DNA of 40,112 nucleotides from an uncultured Clostridiaceae bacterium (lineage in GTDB: Bacteria; Bacillota; Clostridia; Lachnospirales; Lachnospiraceae): the NCBI GenBank assembly GCA_947177415.1, contig CAMWUK010000027.1, forward strand, positions 1 to 40,112, written 5' to 3'. Shown piece after piece: positions 16,972 to 25,890 of the stretch. The translations under genes and the position numbers were made by a program. Position 1 is the first letter of the stretch; each line of letters starts with the position of its first letter. The notes below the pieces were generated by a model. The model was given only the letters and a program-made list of their open reading frames with translations, was not told the origin of the DNA and did not search any database.

Positions 16972-19161
16972 ATGTGGAAGGATTACTCTAAAAGCTATAT
17001 TAAAAATAATCATGCATCCAGTGTGTCGATTATGGCGGCAGCTCTGGTCGCCACGATGTTTTTGTCCTTGTTGTGCAGTATAGCCTACAATTTCTGGATA
17101 TATGAGGTAGAGAAAATCATTTTGGAGGAAGGTGACTGGCAGGGTCGTATTGTGTGTGAAAAATTTGTTGAAGATGATTTATCTATGGTACATCAATTTG
17201 CAAATGTAGAAAAAGCAGTTATCAATGAGGAATTATCTAAAAGAGACGAAACGGTAATTGATATTTATTTTCAGAACGCCCGAAACATTTATTGTGATAT
17301 GCCACTGATTTCGGCACAGCTTGGATTGGAAGAAGATTCCATCCAATACCACTCGCTGCTTTTATCCCGATATTTTATACATGACCCAGAGGATGAAACT
17401 CCACCAATGCTTTTGGCATTGTATCTGGCAATACTGATGATTGTGGTACTATCATTAATCCTGATTATCCGAGGCTCCTTTGAATTATCAATGAACGCCA
17501 GAATCCATCAATTTGGTATTTTTTCAAGCATTGGAGCTACACCAAGACAAGTCAGAACCTGCCTGCTACAGGAAGCAATGGTTTTAAGCATACTGCCGAT
17601 GCTGCTTGGAAGCTTGTTGGGAATTTTAATAAGCTATGAATTAATAGGTGCAATCAATTTCTTTGCTGCGGATGTATCTGGACGCCACGAAGCTGCCTTT
17701 CAGTATCATCCATCCATATTTGTGGCTACTATTTTGATTTCTTTCTTAACAGTAATTTTTTCTGCATGGATACCCGCAAGAAAATTGAGCAGAATGACAC
17801 CACTTGAAGCAATCAGAAATACAGGTGGTTTATTGTTAAAGAAAAGGAAACATTCTCGAATTTTATCTTTTATTTTTGGCATGAAAGGAGAACTTGCAGG
17901 GAACGCATTGAAAGCCCAAAAGAAATCTCTAAGGATATCTACGTTGTCATTATTGTTGTCTTTTCTGGGTTTTTCTATCATGCTTTGCTTTACTACTCTT
18001 GCTGATATCAGTACCAGATATACTTATTTTGAACGGTATCAGAGTGCGTGGGATGTAATGATAACCTTAAAAGACACAGAAATATCAGATTTCAGTTTGA
18101 CAACAGAATTGCAGGAGATTTCTGGCATACAGGATGCTACGGTATATCAAAAGGCAGAATCAACGACATTTCTGCCCGAAGAACTACAGAGCGATGAACT
18201 GGCATCTCTTGGCGGGCTTGAAGCAGTTGCGGGAACTCCAAAGACTGAAGACTGGTTTCAAGTGTCTGCCCCGATTATCATATTGGATGATGCAAGTTTT
18301 TTAAACTACTGTTCACAGATTGGCATTACTCCAAGACTTGATGGGGCAGTCGTGTTAAATCAGATTTGGGATAGCGTGAACAGTAATTTCCGTTACGCAG
18401 AGTATATTCCCTTTGTAACGGAAGATAACCAGACAACCATGCTTTATAAGAATGGCCAGAGCATCGAAATTCCTGTTTTATCTTATACACAGACAGTCCC
18501 AAAACTGAGGGAAGAATATAGAGATTATTCTCTTGTGCACTTTGTTTCTCTTACGATGTGGAAGGACACATTACATCAGATAGGGGAAGCTGATGACGAC
18601 AGCTTTATCCGTATTTTTTCAAGCGGAAACGCAAGCCTTGCAGATTTAAACAGTCTGGAGGAAGATACCCGGCAACTTGTTTCACAACAATATGAATTTG
18701 AAAGTGAAAACCGGGTACAAGAAAGATTGTCTAATGACAGTTTAATACAGGGCATGGTAATGATTTTGGGAGCTTTCTGTGTATTGCTTGCCATTATTGG
18801 AATTGCGAATGTGTTTTCAAATACGTTAGGTTTTCTTCGTCAGAGAAAGCGGGAATTTGCCCAATATATGTCTATTGGCTTGACGCCACAGGAAATGAGG
18901 AAAATGTTCTGTATCGAAGCGTTTGTGATAGCAGGGAAACCTCTTTTAATTACATTGCCCCTTACGCTACTGTTTGTGCAATTTACCGTAACAGCAAGCT
19001 ATTTAGACCCAATGGTATTCTGGTCGGAAGCCCCGGTTCTGCCCATTCTGATATTTGCGGCTGCGATTGTATTGTTTGTTGCACTTGCTTATTACATTGG
19101 AGGAAAACGTCTTTTGCAGTGTGATTTGAATGAAACATTGCGGAACGATGCATTGGTTTAG
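16972..19161 (+). CDS. FtsX-family ABC permease (BceB-like)
   Basis: Membrane protein of 729 residues. One helix near the N-terminus (SIMAAALVATMFLSLL), three helices at about 150-270 forming an FtsX core (SIGATPRQVRTCLLQEA, WIPARKLSRMTPLEAIR), a further helix near 330, a large extracellular region (about 350-590), and a second FtsX core at about 590-720. The big extracellular domain between cores fits BceB-type peptide sensing/resistance permeases. ATG 16972 is chosen because AGAGGAGGTGAG lies just upstream; a GTG nine bases earlier overlaps the ATPase gene. Substrate unknown; bacitracin- or lantibiotic-like peptides are the family norm. Confidence 0.88.
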   Translation: MWKDYSKSYIKNNHASSVSIMAAALVATMFLSLLCSIAYNFWIYEVEKIILEEGDWQGRIVCEKFVEDDLSMVHQFANVEKAVINEELSKRDETVIDIYFQNARNIYCDMPLISAQLGLEEDSIQYHSLLLSRYFIHDPEDETPPMLLALYLAILMIVVLSLILIIRGSFELSMNARIHQFGIFSSIGATPRQVRTCLLQEAMVLSILPMLLGSLLGILISYELIGAINFFAADVSGRHEAAFQYHPSIFVATILISFLTVIFSAWIPARKLSRMTPLEAIRNTGGLLLKKRKHSRILSFIFGMKGELAGNALKAQKKSLRISTLSLLLSFLGFSIMLCFTTLADISTRYTYFERYQSAWDVMITLKDTEISDFSLTTELQEISGIQDATVYQKAESTTFLPEELQSDELASLGGLEAVAGTPKTEDWFQVSAPIIILDDASFLNYCSQIGITPRLDGAVVLNQIWDSVNSNFRYAEYIPFVTEDNQTTMLYKNGQSIEIPVLSYTQTVPKLREEYRDYSLVHFVSLTMWKDTLHQIGEADDDSFIRIFSSGNASLADLNSLEEDTRQLVSQQYEFESENRVQERLSNDSLIQGMVMILGAFCVLLAIIGIANVFSNTLGFLRQRKREFAQYMSIGLTPQEMRKMFCIEAFVIAGKPLLITLPLTLLFVQFTVTASYLDPMVFWSEAPVLPILIFAAAIVLFVALAYYIGGKRLLQCDLNETLRNDALV

Positions 19162-19266
19162 CAGATAAGGATTAGCCAACTATAACAAATTTCCTACCAA
19201 ATTTTATCACCCTCTACGGCTTGTATCATAGTATAAAGTATAGAAAACAATAAAGGAATGATTATT

Positions 19267-19614
19267 ATGTGTAACAACAATTGCGACAAACAAAAACATG
19301 TTCATGAACTTCAAGGAAGCACTGGTTTTGAGGGCAACTGCAGTGGATGCCACAACCATCGTTTTACTACTGTAACTGGTGAAGCTATTAAAACCTGTAA
19401 TAGTCATGTTCATGAAGTAACATTCCGTACAGATTTTGCAAATGAACATTATCATGAATTCTGTGGTAAAACAGGAGAAGCCATTGAGGTAGGTGGTGGA
19501 AAACATGTTCACTATTTAAAAGAATGCACAGACCAAGAAAATGGACACAAACATGAATTCCAAGCTGCTACCTTAATTGAAAGCCCTACTGAATTTAATT
19601 ATTGTGACAAATAA
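19267..19614 (+). CDS. YmaF-family His-rich protein
   Basis: Protein of 115 residues with His-rich repeats: KQKHVHEL, CHNHRFTTVTGEAI, SHVHEVTFRTD, HYHEFCGKTGEAIEV, KHVHYLKE, GHKHEFQAAT. The repeated HxH(E/Y) strands and conserved TGEAI are typical of YmaF. His and Cys (CSGCHNH) suggest metal binding, which is not proven for the family. ATG 19267 is chosen over 19258 because AAAGGA ends only two bases before the latter. Single gene followed by a strong terminator. Confidence 0.85.
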   Translation: MCNNNCDKQKHVHELQGSTGFEGNCSGCHNHRFTTVTGEAIKTCNSHVHEVTFRTDFANEHYHEFCGKTGEAIEVGGGKHVHYLKECTDQENGHKHEFQAATLIESPTEFNYCDK

Positions 19615-19661
19615 CTTTTAAATTCATTTTATGGAATTCCTAAATACGAGAGATAAAACAG

Positions 19662-19714
19662 ATAAGGAGCTGTACACAGTAAACATTTGTGTTTCAGCTC
19701 CTTATTATTTTTCT
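19662..19714 (+). terminator. Strong rho-independent terminator after ymaF-like gene
   Basis: ATAAGGAGCTG (19662-19672) pairs perfectly with CAGCTCCTTAT (19695-19705), with a second inner ACACA/TGTGT stem, and runs into TATTTTTCT. Confidence 0.9.
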
Positions 19715-19724
19715 AAATCACAAC

Positions 19725-19751
19725 GTATCTGTTCAGTACCTGAACAGATAC
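19725..19751. mobile_element. 27-bp perfect palindromic mobile hairpin with exact 8-bp target duplication
   Basis: GTATCTGTTCAG and CTGAACAGATAC are perfect 12-base inverted repeats around a TAC loop. ATCACAAC lies directly on both sides (19717-19724 and 19752-19759). The right copy includes the stop codon of the MoeB/ThiF-like gene. It is the smallest member of the family here; its end is GTATC rather than GTAAC. Confidence 0.8.
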
Positions 19752-19752
19752 A

Positions 19753-20517
19753 TCACAACAACTTATTTTTACTACAAGCCCCACAGTTTTCATCTTTTTT
19801 CGGAAATTTAACGGTACGAAATTCCATTTTTAATGCATCATAAGTCAATAATTTTCCTACCAGCAAATCCCCTGCACCTGTAAAATACTTCATTGCCTCC
19901 ATTGCCTGAATACTTCCTATCACACCACACATCGCACCAAGAATACCAACCTGTTTAGAAGATGGTATTGCTTCTTTGGGTGGTGGATTTTTAAATATAC
20001 ACCGATAACAAGGTCCTTTCTCTGGAACATAAGTCATAACCTGTCCTTTAAATTGAAGAATTCCTGCATGGGAAAAAGGCTTTTTTGCCATAACACAAGC
20101 ATCATTGATTAAAAATTTTGATGAAAAATTATCCGTAGCATCAATAATAAAATCATACTCTTTTATTATATCCATAATATTATCCATATTTATCATAAAT
20201 GGATAAGTATGCACCCTAACATCGGGATTCATTTTGACTATAGATTCTTTTGCAGATATTACTTTTGCTTTGCCTATGTCTTTTGTAGAATGTATAATCT
20301 GTCTCTGCAGATTGGATAAATCCACTTCATCTCCATCCACAATACCAATCGTTCCTACTCCTGCTGCTGCTAAATACAAGGTAACAGAAGACCCTAATCC
20401 TCCGGCACCTATAATTAACACTTTCCCATTATACAGTTTTTCCTGCCCTTCTAAACCTACTTCCTGTAACAGAATATGTCTGGAATAGCGTTCCATATGT
20501 TTTTCTGTAAATGTCAT
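19753..20517 (-). CDS. MoeB/ThiF-family adenylyltransferase (E1-like)
   Basis: Protein of 254 residues that should activate the C-terminal Gly of a ubiquitin-like sulfur carrier (MoaD, ThiS) with ATP. Visible: RYSRHILLQEVG, the nucleotide loop VLIIGAGGLGSS (about 33-44), DGDEVDLSNLQRQ, adenylate site DATDNFSSKFLIND, Zn ligands CYRC (about 172) and CGAC near the end. A catalytic Cys crossover loop is not obvious; CGVIGS is a short variant. No carrier protein or thiamine/molybdopterin gene is adjacent. It is the last gene of the tetrapyrrole operon, 27 bases past the inferred ancestral hemL stop. Confidence 0.88.
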   Translation of the reverse strand: MTFTEKHMERYSRHILLQEVGLEGQEKLYNGKVLIIGAGGLGSSVTLYLAAAGVGTIGIVDGDEVDLSNLQRQIIHSTKDIGKAKVISAKESIVKMNPDVRVHTYPFMINMDNIMDIIKEYDFIIDATDNFSSKFLINDACVMAKKPFSHAGILQFKGQVMTYVPEKGPCYRCIFKNPPPKEAIPSSKQVGILGAMCGVIGSIQAMEAMKYFTGAGDLLVGKLLTYDALKMEFRTVKFPKKDENCGACSKNKLL

Positions 20518-20557
20518 ATAGCCTGCCTCCTATCCACTTTAGTGCTATGCAAATTCT

Positions 20558-20692
20558 GTAACAGTTCAGCCGTAGGCTGAGCTGTTACGGAATTGGGCAA
20601 GCTCCACATACAAATTGCCCAATTCCAATCCTGTCTTAGTCTTTCATACGGTCTTGCACAGCGGAGTGTGCAAGACCTACCTGAACTGTTAC
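20558..20692. mobile_element. 135-bp modular hairpin element inserted in the 3' end of hemL
   Basis: Starts GTAACAGTTCAG and ends CTACCTGAACTGTTAC. Three hairpins: GTAACAGTTCAGCC arm with its partner, a perfect 12-bp stem GGAATTGGGCAA, and GTCTTGCAC/GTGCAAGAC around AGCGGAGT. Flanks AAATTCT (20551-20557) and AAAGTCT (20693-20699) form an imperfect duplication. The hemL reading frame continues 18 codons into it. Confidence 0.82.
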
Positions 20693-21955
20693 AAAGTCTT
20701 CTATAATCCGGCATGTTTTCTCAATATCTTCATCACTATGGGCATCAGATAGAAACATCGCTTCAAACTGGGAAGGTGCTACGTAGATTCCATTATCCAA
20801 TAAGTAAGAGAAGAACTCTGCATATTTCTTTGTATCCGAAGTTAGTGCATCCTCATAATTTTTCACTTCCTGCTTCGTACAATATCCACATAAAAGAGAA
20901 CCTTTCTGATTCACTTGCAATCCTATTTTTCGAAGGGAACTAGCAATTCTAGTGGTCTTTTTCTCCAGCTTTTTATACAAGCCTTCCTTCTCCTCTTTCT
21001 TCACAAGAAGACACAAGGTTGTAATTCCCGCAGCAGTTGCAATTGGATTCCCCGACAAAGTTCCTGCCTGATATACTTTTCCAATTGGAGAAACATGTTC
21101 CATAATCTCTTTCTTCCCTCCATATACTGCCATAGGCATACCACCACCTACAATTTTACCAAGGGTAGTCATATCAGGAGTAACTTTGTAGTATTCCTGT
21201 GCTCCTCCAAGTCCAATACGAAAACCAGTAATTACCTCGTCAAAAATTAAAACCGCACCATATTTATTAGTAATTTCCCTCAAAAATTCCAAAAAACCTT
21301 CTTCTGGTAAAACTACACCCATATTTGCTGCAATGGGTTCTACAATAACACAAGCTATCTCATCTTTGTTCTTTTCAAACAATTCCTCAACTGACTTCTT
21401 ATCATTATAAAATGCAACCAAGGTATTTTCCGTATAGGATGCAGGTACTCCTGCACTATCTGGTACTGAAGAAGTTAGTGCAGCAGAGCCTGCTTTTACC
21501 AATAATCCGTCAGAATGTCCATGGTAACATCCCTTAAATTTTATAATTTTATCTCTGCCAGTATAACCTCTTGCTGTTCTTATGGCAGACATGGTGGCCT
21601 CTGTTCCTGAATTGACCATCCTCATTACTTCCATGGAAGGCATTAGACCTTGAATCATCTCTGCCAAAACAATTTCATTCCTAGTAGGTGCACCAAAAGT
21701 CAAACCTCTCTCACAAGCCTCTTTTACTGCCTCTATTACTTTTGGGTGGCTATGTCCAAGGATTCCTGGTCCCCAGGAACAGACATAATCTATATATTCA
21801 TTTCCATCCACATCATAGATTTTGTCCCCTTTTGCCCGTTCCATAAATACTGATGACCGGTTTACAGACAAAAAAGCCCGGACAGGACTATTTACCCCTC
21901 CTGGCATTAGTTTCACTGCCTTCTGATACAAACTTTCTGACATATCCTGTCTCAT
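20636..21955 (-). CDS. hemL: Glutamate-1-semialdehyde 2,1-aminomutase
   Basis: PLP enzyme converting glutamate-1-semialdehyde to 5-aminolevulinate. Protein of 439 residues. [12 protein letters not shown] at the N-terminus, [30 protein letters not shown], catalytic Lys in [12 protein letters not shown] (about 264), [12 protein letters not shown] 21955 is preferred over an ATG at 21982 because AGGAAGGGAG lies just before it and the upstream start lies in a mobile hairpin. The last 18 codons and stop derive from the element at 20558-20692. Without the insertion the frame would read DFA then TAG (20545-20547), giving about 422 residues, the family norm. The active site is untouched. Confidence 0.95.
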   Translation of the reverse strand: MRQDMSESLYQKAVKLMPGGVNSPVRAFLSVNRSSVFMERAKGDKIYDVDGNEYIDYVCSWGPGILGHSHPKVIEAVKEACERGLTFGAPTRNEIVLAEMIQGLMPSMEVMRMVNSGTEATMSAIRTARGYTGRDKIIKFKGCYHGHSDGLLVKAGSAALTSSVPDSAGVPASYTENTLVAFYNDKKSVEELFEKNKDEIACVIVEPIAANMGVVLPEEGFLEFLREITNKYGAVLIFDEVITGFRIGLGGAQEYYKVTPDMTTLGKIVGGGMPMAVYGGKKEIMEHVSPIGKVYQAGTLSGNPIATAAGITTLCLLVKKEEKEGLYKKLEKKTTRIASSLRKIGLQVNQKGSLLCGYCTKQEVKNYEDALTSDTKKYAEFFSYLLDNGIYVAPSQFEAMFLSDAHSDEDIEKTCRIIEDFVTVQVGLAHSAVQDRMKD

Positions 21956-21970
21956 AAATGCTCCCTTCCT

Positions 21971-22115
21971 GTTACTGTTCACTCACAAGCTTGACACTTG
22001 CTGTCAAGCTATGTGCCAAGAACATAAAACATTCAAGAATCCAGCCTTTCGCCGAAGGCGAATTCTAAATAGGATGGATTCTGTTACTGTTTGCACCGCA
22101 GGTGTGAACAGTAAC
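21971..22115. mobile_element. 145-bp modular hairpin element between hemB and hemL with exact target duplication
   Basis: Starts GTTACTGTTCACTC and ends GGTGTGAACAGTAAC; flanked by CCCTTCCT at 21963-21970 and 22116-22123. The left flank is the complement of the hemL ribosome site AGGAAGGG, so the duplication left the site intact. Nearly the same sequence as the 16.1-kb copy and, inverted, the 34.4-kb copy. Confidence 0.9.
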
Positions 22116-22131
22116 CCCTTCCTTACTTCTT

Positions 22132-23100
22132 CTATCGTTCTTCTTTTATCCATCTTGCCACATCCAGTGCATGGTATGTTATAATAATTTTTGCTCCTGC
22201 CCGTTTTATGGCAACCATATTTTCCATTACAATTTTCTTTTCGTCTATCCAGCCCATTTGTGCGGCTGCCTTTACCATAGAATATTCTCCACTTACATTA
22301 TATGCAGCAATGGTATAATCAAATCTTTGTGATGCTTCTTTTATCACATCTAAATAGGCAAGAGCTGGTTTTACCATAAGAATATCAGCTCCTTCTTCAA
22401 TATCATCTACTAATTCCCGCATTGCCATTTTTCCATTGGCAATGTCCATCTGATAAGACTTCCTGTCTCCAAAATGTGGTGCAGAATCTGCTGCTTCCCG
22501 AAATGGGCCATAATAGGCAGAGGCATATTTTGCACTATATGCCATAATTGGTATATTCTTGAAACCATACGCATCCAACTCTTTACGAATGGCTGCCACC
22601 CTTCCATCCATCATATCTGAAGGTGCAATCACGTCTGCTCCTGCTTTTGCAAGGCTCAAAGACATTCTGCAAAGCAGTTCCAACGTTTCATCATTTAAAA
22701 TTTCTTCGTTATGTACCAACCCACAATGCCCATGAGAAGTATATTCACAAAGACAAACATCAGCAATAACAATCAATTCTGGCATTACTTTCTTAATATG
22801 CCGAATTGCTCTTTGGGTAATTCCTTCTTCCTTATATGCTTCACTTGCCACCTCATCTTTATGATCTGGTATTCCAAAAATAAGAACCGATAATATCCCA
22901 CTTTCCCGTATTCTTTCTAATTCCTCATCTAAACGGTCTATAGAATATTGATAAATTCCTGGCATAGAGTTGATAGGATTTTTGATATTTTCTCCCTCAA
23001 TCACAAAGATTGGATATACCAAATCATTTACATCCACTTGTGTTTCTCTCACCAATGCCCGCATAGCTGGAGTGGTTCTAAGCCGTCTCATTCTTTGCAT
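22132..23100 (-). CDS. hemB: 5-aminolevulinate dehydratase (porphobilinogen synthase)
   Basis: Condenses two 5-aminolevulinates to porphobilinogen. Protein of 322 residues. VYPIFVIEGENIKNPI and MPGIYQYSID at the start, metal region DVCLCEYTSHGHCGL (Cys-rich, Zn-type), first Schiff-base Lys in MAYSAKYASAYYGPFR, second in LMVKPALAYLD, then AAYNVSGEYSM. It overlaps the end of the CobA-HemD gene by 23 bases; GGGAGGAATGTAAGG precedes the ATG. A mobile hairpin lies between it and hemL. Confidence 0.96.
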   Translation of the reverse strand: MQRMRRLRTTPAMRALVRETQVDVNDLVYPIFVIEGENIKNPINSMPGIYQYSIDRLDEELERIRESGILSVLIFGIPDHKDEVASEAYKEEGITQRAIRHIKKVMPELIVIADVCLCEYTSHGHCGLVHNEEILNDETLELLCRMSLSLAKAGADVIAPSDMMDGRVAAIRKELDAYGFKNIPIMAYSAKYASAYYGPFREAADSAPHFGDRKSYQMDIANGKMAMRELVDDIEEGADILMVKPALAYLDVIKEASQRFDYTIAAYNVSGEYSMVKAAAQMGWIDEKKIVMENMVAIKRAGAKIIITYHALDVARWIKEER

Positions 23101-24508
23101 CCTTACATTCCTCCCTTTTCACATTCAATGTCATGCCACCTTCGCAGATACCACTATGAATCAAAGTGCTGATTCCTTCCACTGTATATTCCTTGGCAAC
23201 CATTGGTTCATACCCATACTCCCTAAGGGTATTCCCAGTAATCTCTCCAATAGCCAAGGCCTGTCCTGCTATCTTATATTTACTACAATAAGCCCTTACT
23301 GCCGAAGAGCTGCCAAATACCACATAGTCTGCCTTTGTGTCACAAAGGTTTTGGGGAACAATTTCATAAATTGGAATATCTTCATAATCTGTAATATGTC
23401 TGCACAAATCCTTAGAACCGTTTTTTGCTCGTAGAATCAACTTTTTCCCTTTACAGCCTGCCAGACATTTTGATAATTCTTCTGCCGTATATTTTTCTGG
23501 CATAATATCTGCATAAATACCATACTTTGTTAGGGCATCATAAGTTCCTTTGCCTATTACAGCAAATTTGATTCCTGCCAGTTTCCGCATATCTATTTTA
23601 TGCTCTGACAGATATTTCATAAATATCTCTACACCGTTTCTGCTGGTAAATACCAGATACTCACATTGCAAATTAACAGAAAACTCCAAAGGCTTTACCA
23701 CCATAGTTCCAATTTCTTCCATGTCATATCCCCATAAGTTTTCCCGAAGCCGTTCCTGAAAATTTTTCGTTCCAAGAACAGCTACCTTTTTTTTGGGACA
23801 GTAAAAGTTAAGATTTACCGTTTCCCCTATAACAAGAATAGAAGGTGCAACTATCTGATTCTCTTTTACACACTCTTCTGCTTGTCCAAGCGTTGTCTTG
23901 AATACTCTTTGTTTTCCCGTTCCTCCATTTTCCAGAAAAGCCATTGGTGTATCTGCACTCTTCCCACCTTTTATCAGCTTATCTGCAATTTCTCCTGCAT
24001 TGTGTACTCCCATTAAAAACACTAAAGTTCCCTCCATCTGTGCCAATGCCTGATAATTTATCGTATTCTCTTTTGCTGTATGACCTGTCACAACATGAAA
24101 ATCCTGGCTTATGCCTCTATGGGTAACTGGGATACCACAAAGTTCCGGAACAGCAATAGCAGAAGAAATACCTGGGATTAATTCATAGCAGATTCCTTTT
24201 TTAGATAAAGCTTCTGCCTCTTCTCCCCCTCTGCCAAACACAAAAGAATCTCCGCCTTTTAGCCTGACCACCTGCTGATATTTTTGTGCCATTTCAACCA
24301 GAATTTCATTGATTTCTTCTTGTTTCATGGCATGGTGGTTCCTTTCTTTTCCCACATAGATTTTTTTACAATCCTCTCTTGCATCTTCCAAAAGAGAATC
24401 ATCTAACAGTCTGTCATAAATCAATACATCGCAAGCTTTGATAAGTTCCAGTCCCCGGACGGTAATGTATTGTTTATTTCCCACTCCTGCCCCAACTAAA
24501 TAAACCAT
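23078..24508 (-). CDS. cobA-hemD: Uroporphyrinogen-III C-methyltransferase / uroporphyrinogen-III synthase fusion
   Basis: Bifunctional protein of 476 residues. The N-terminal SUMT domain (1-240) methylates uroporphyrinogen III to precorrin-2: VYLVGAGVGNKQYITVRGLELI, VVRLKGGDSFVFGRGGEEAEAL, YELIPGISSAIAVP, GIPVTHRG. The C-terminal domain (about 245-450) is HemD-like: VAVLGTKNF, LVFTSRNGVEIFMKYL, KFAVIGKGTYDAL, YVVFGSSSAVRAY. HemD closes the tetrapyrrole ring. CobA-HemD fusions are well known in Clostridia. It starts one base after the SirC-HemC stop. Its first 20 residues suggest precursor supply for siroheme or B12 rather than heme. Confidence 0.95.
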   Translation of the reverse strand: MVYLVGAGVGNKQYITVRGLELIKACDVLIYDRLLDDSLLEDAREDCKKIYVGKERNHHAMKQEEINEILVEMAQKYQQVVRLKGGDSFVFGRGGEEAEALSKKGICYELIPGISSAIAVPELCGIPVTHRGISQDFHVVTGHTAKENTINYQALAQMEGTLVFLMGVHNAGEIADKLIKGGKSADTPMAFLENGGTGKQRVFKTTLGQAEECVKENQIVAPSILVIGETVNLNFYCPKKKVAVLGTKNFQERLRENLWGYDMEEIGTMVVKPLEFSVNLQCEYLVFTSRNGVEIFMKYLSEHKIDMRKLAGIKFAVIGKGTYDALTKYGIYADIMPEKYTAEELSKCLAGCKGKKLILRAKNGSKDLCRHITDYEDIPIYEIVPQNLCDTKADYVVFGSSSAVRAYCSKYKIAGQALAIGEITGNTLREYGYEPMVAKEYTVEGISTLIHSGICEGGMTLNVKREECKDAKNETA

Positions 24509-24509
24509 A

Positions 24510-25802
24510 TCACTTCATTTCCTCCTCTATCCTCTTTAGAAAATTCTGCAAAGATTCCTTAAAATCAATAATCGAACAATGAAATTCCCATAATCTTTCC
24601 ATCTCTCCCAAATATTTTACTTCCATATAAAATATATCATCTTTCATATAACTGTATACTCCAATAGGAAAATGACAGCCAAGCCCCAATTTGGTTACTA
24701 CTGCCCGTTCTGCCTGATAAGAATACCATGTTTCATTATGATTGATAGCTTCTAATAACGGCAAAAACTTAGAATTCTTCTTTCCTTCTATGGCAATAAT
24801 ACCTTGACAAGGAGCAGGATAAGATTCCTGTAATCCAAGGACATGATAAGTATACTTCTCCATATTTTCCATGCTAAGGCGTTTTAGCCCAGCAAGAGCA
24901 AGTACCACTCCATCATATTCCCCTTCTTCCATTTTTCTTAACCGGGTTTCCACATTGCCCCGGATATCTTTTGTCTGATAAGGAATCTGCCTAGCTCTTC
25001 GGACACTTCCTGTACCTATGATAGATTTCTTATGAAGCTTGTATCCAACTTTAGTTACCAATACATCATTTGCCTCTTCTCTTTTGGGAACTGCCAGAAT
25101 ATCCAGTCCCTCTTCTAATTTCACTGGTAAATCCTTTCCACTATGTACTGCAATATCAATTTTATCTTCTATTAAAGCCCTTTCTAATTCTCCAGTAAAA
25201 GCTCCCTTTCCACCAAATTCTGTTAGTCTTTTCTTATGTTTTTCATCTCCCTTTGTAGAAAGCTCTACCACCTGGCAAAGAATCTTAGGATTAACTCTCC
25301 TTATTGCATCCATTACAATTCTTGTCTGTGCAAGTGCAAGGGGACTTTTTCTAGTTCCAATCCGTAGAATATGTTCATCTAAATAATTCCCTATTCCTTC
25401 TTTAACTCTCTTTGACCATGCAGGCTGGTTTTCTCCTGAATTCACTGAAACTACCATATTTCCCCTCTGCTGAATTGCACCAAATAAAAAACTGCTATCC
25501 TCACTGCTGTCTGCCACATTAACAGCAATTCCTTGTTCCTTACAAATTTTGCTAATTTCCTTGTTCACTTGACGGTTATTTGTTGCCGCAACCACCACCA
25601 AATATGCACCAATATCCTCCTTTTGAAAAAACTTTTTTATAAGAGAACAACCAGAAAAGTCTTCTTTAAATACTGGTGCAAGCACTGTTACTTTCCCCCC
25701 AAAAGATTGTAGTGTATCTGCTTTTCTTTTGGCAACTTTTCCTCCTCCAACAACCAGACAATCCTTATTCTCCAAAGAAACATACATAGGAAAATATGCC
25801 AT
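24510..25802 (-). CDS. sirC-hemC: Precorrin-2 dehydrogenase (SirC-like) / hydroxymethylbilane synthase fusion
   Basis: Protein of 430 residues. Residues 1-140 are the NAD-binding part of SirC/Met8/CysG: LVVGGGKVAKRKADTL, VVAATNNRQVNKEI, NVADSSEDSSFLFGA (conserved Asp), VSVNSGENQPAWSKR. The C-terminal helical domain of Met8-type enzymes is missing; HemC begins at about 145 (LRIGTRKSPLALAQT), with GAFTGELERAL, DIAVHSGKDLP, RRARQIP, RGNVETRL and dipyrromethane Cys in LGLGCHFPIG. The fusion couples the hydroxymethylbilane and sirohydrochlorin steps. ATG 25802 has GAGAGGAG upstream; a TTG ten codons earlier is unlikely. First gene of the operon. Confidence 0.92.
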   Translation of the reverse strand: MAYFPMYVSLENKDCLVVGGGKVAKRKADTLQSFGGKVTVLAPVFKEDFSGCSLIKKFFQKEDIGAYLVVVAATNNRQVNKEISKICKEQGIAVNVADSSEDSSFLFGAIQQRGNMVVSVNSGENQPAWSKRVKEGIGNYLDEHILRIGTRKSPLALAQTRIVMDAIRRVNPKILCQVVELSTKGDEKHKKRLTEFGGKGAFTGELERALIEDKIDIAVHSGKDLPVKLEEGLDILAVPKREEANDVLVTKVGYKLHKKSIIGTGSVRRARQIPYQTKDIRGNVETRLRKMEEGEYDGVVLALAGLKRLSMENMEKYTYHVLGLQESYPAPCQGIIAIEGKKNSKFLPLLEAINHNETWYSYQAERAVVTKLGLGCHFPIGVYSYMKDDIFYMEVKYLGEMERLWEFHCSIIDFKESLQNFLKRIEEEMK

Positions 25803-25890
25803 TGTTCCAACTCCTCTCACATCTTCTGACAAAGCAGACTATCCTGCAATATTTGTCTGCTAATCAATATACAAACACTTCTAAAAATGC

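Noticed and set aside
20514-20714. 66-codon minus-strand frame at the hemL/moeB junction
   Set aside because: It is a shadow of hemL and the hairpin element in another frame.
25039-25386. 115-codon plus-strand frame opposite hemC
   Set aside because: Antisense shadow of a conserved enzyme gene.
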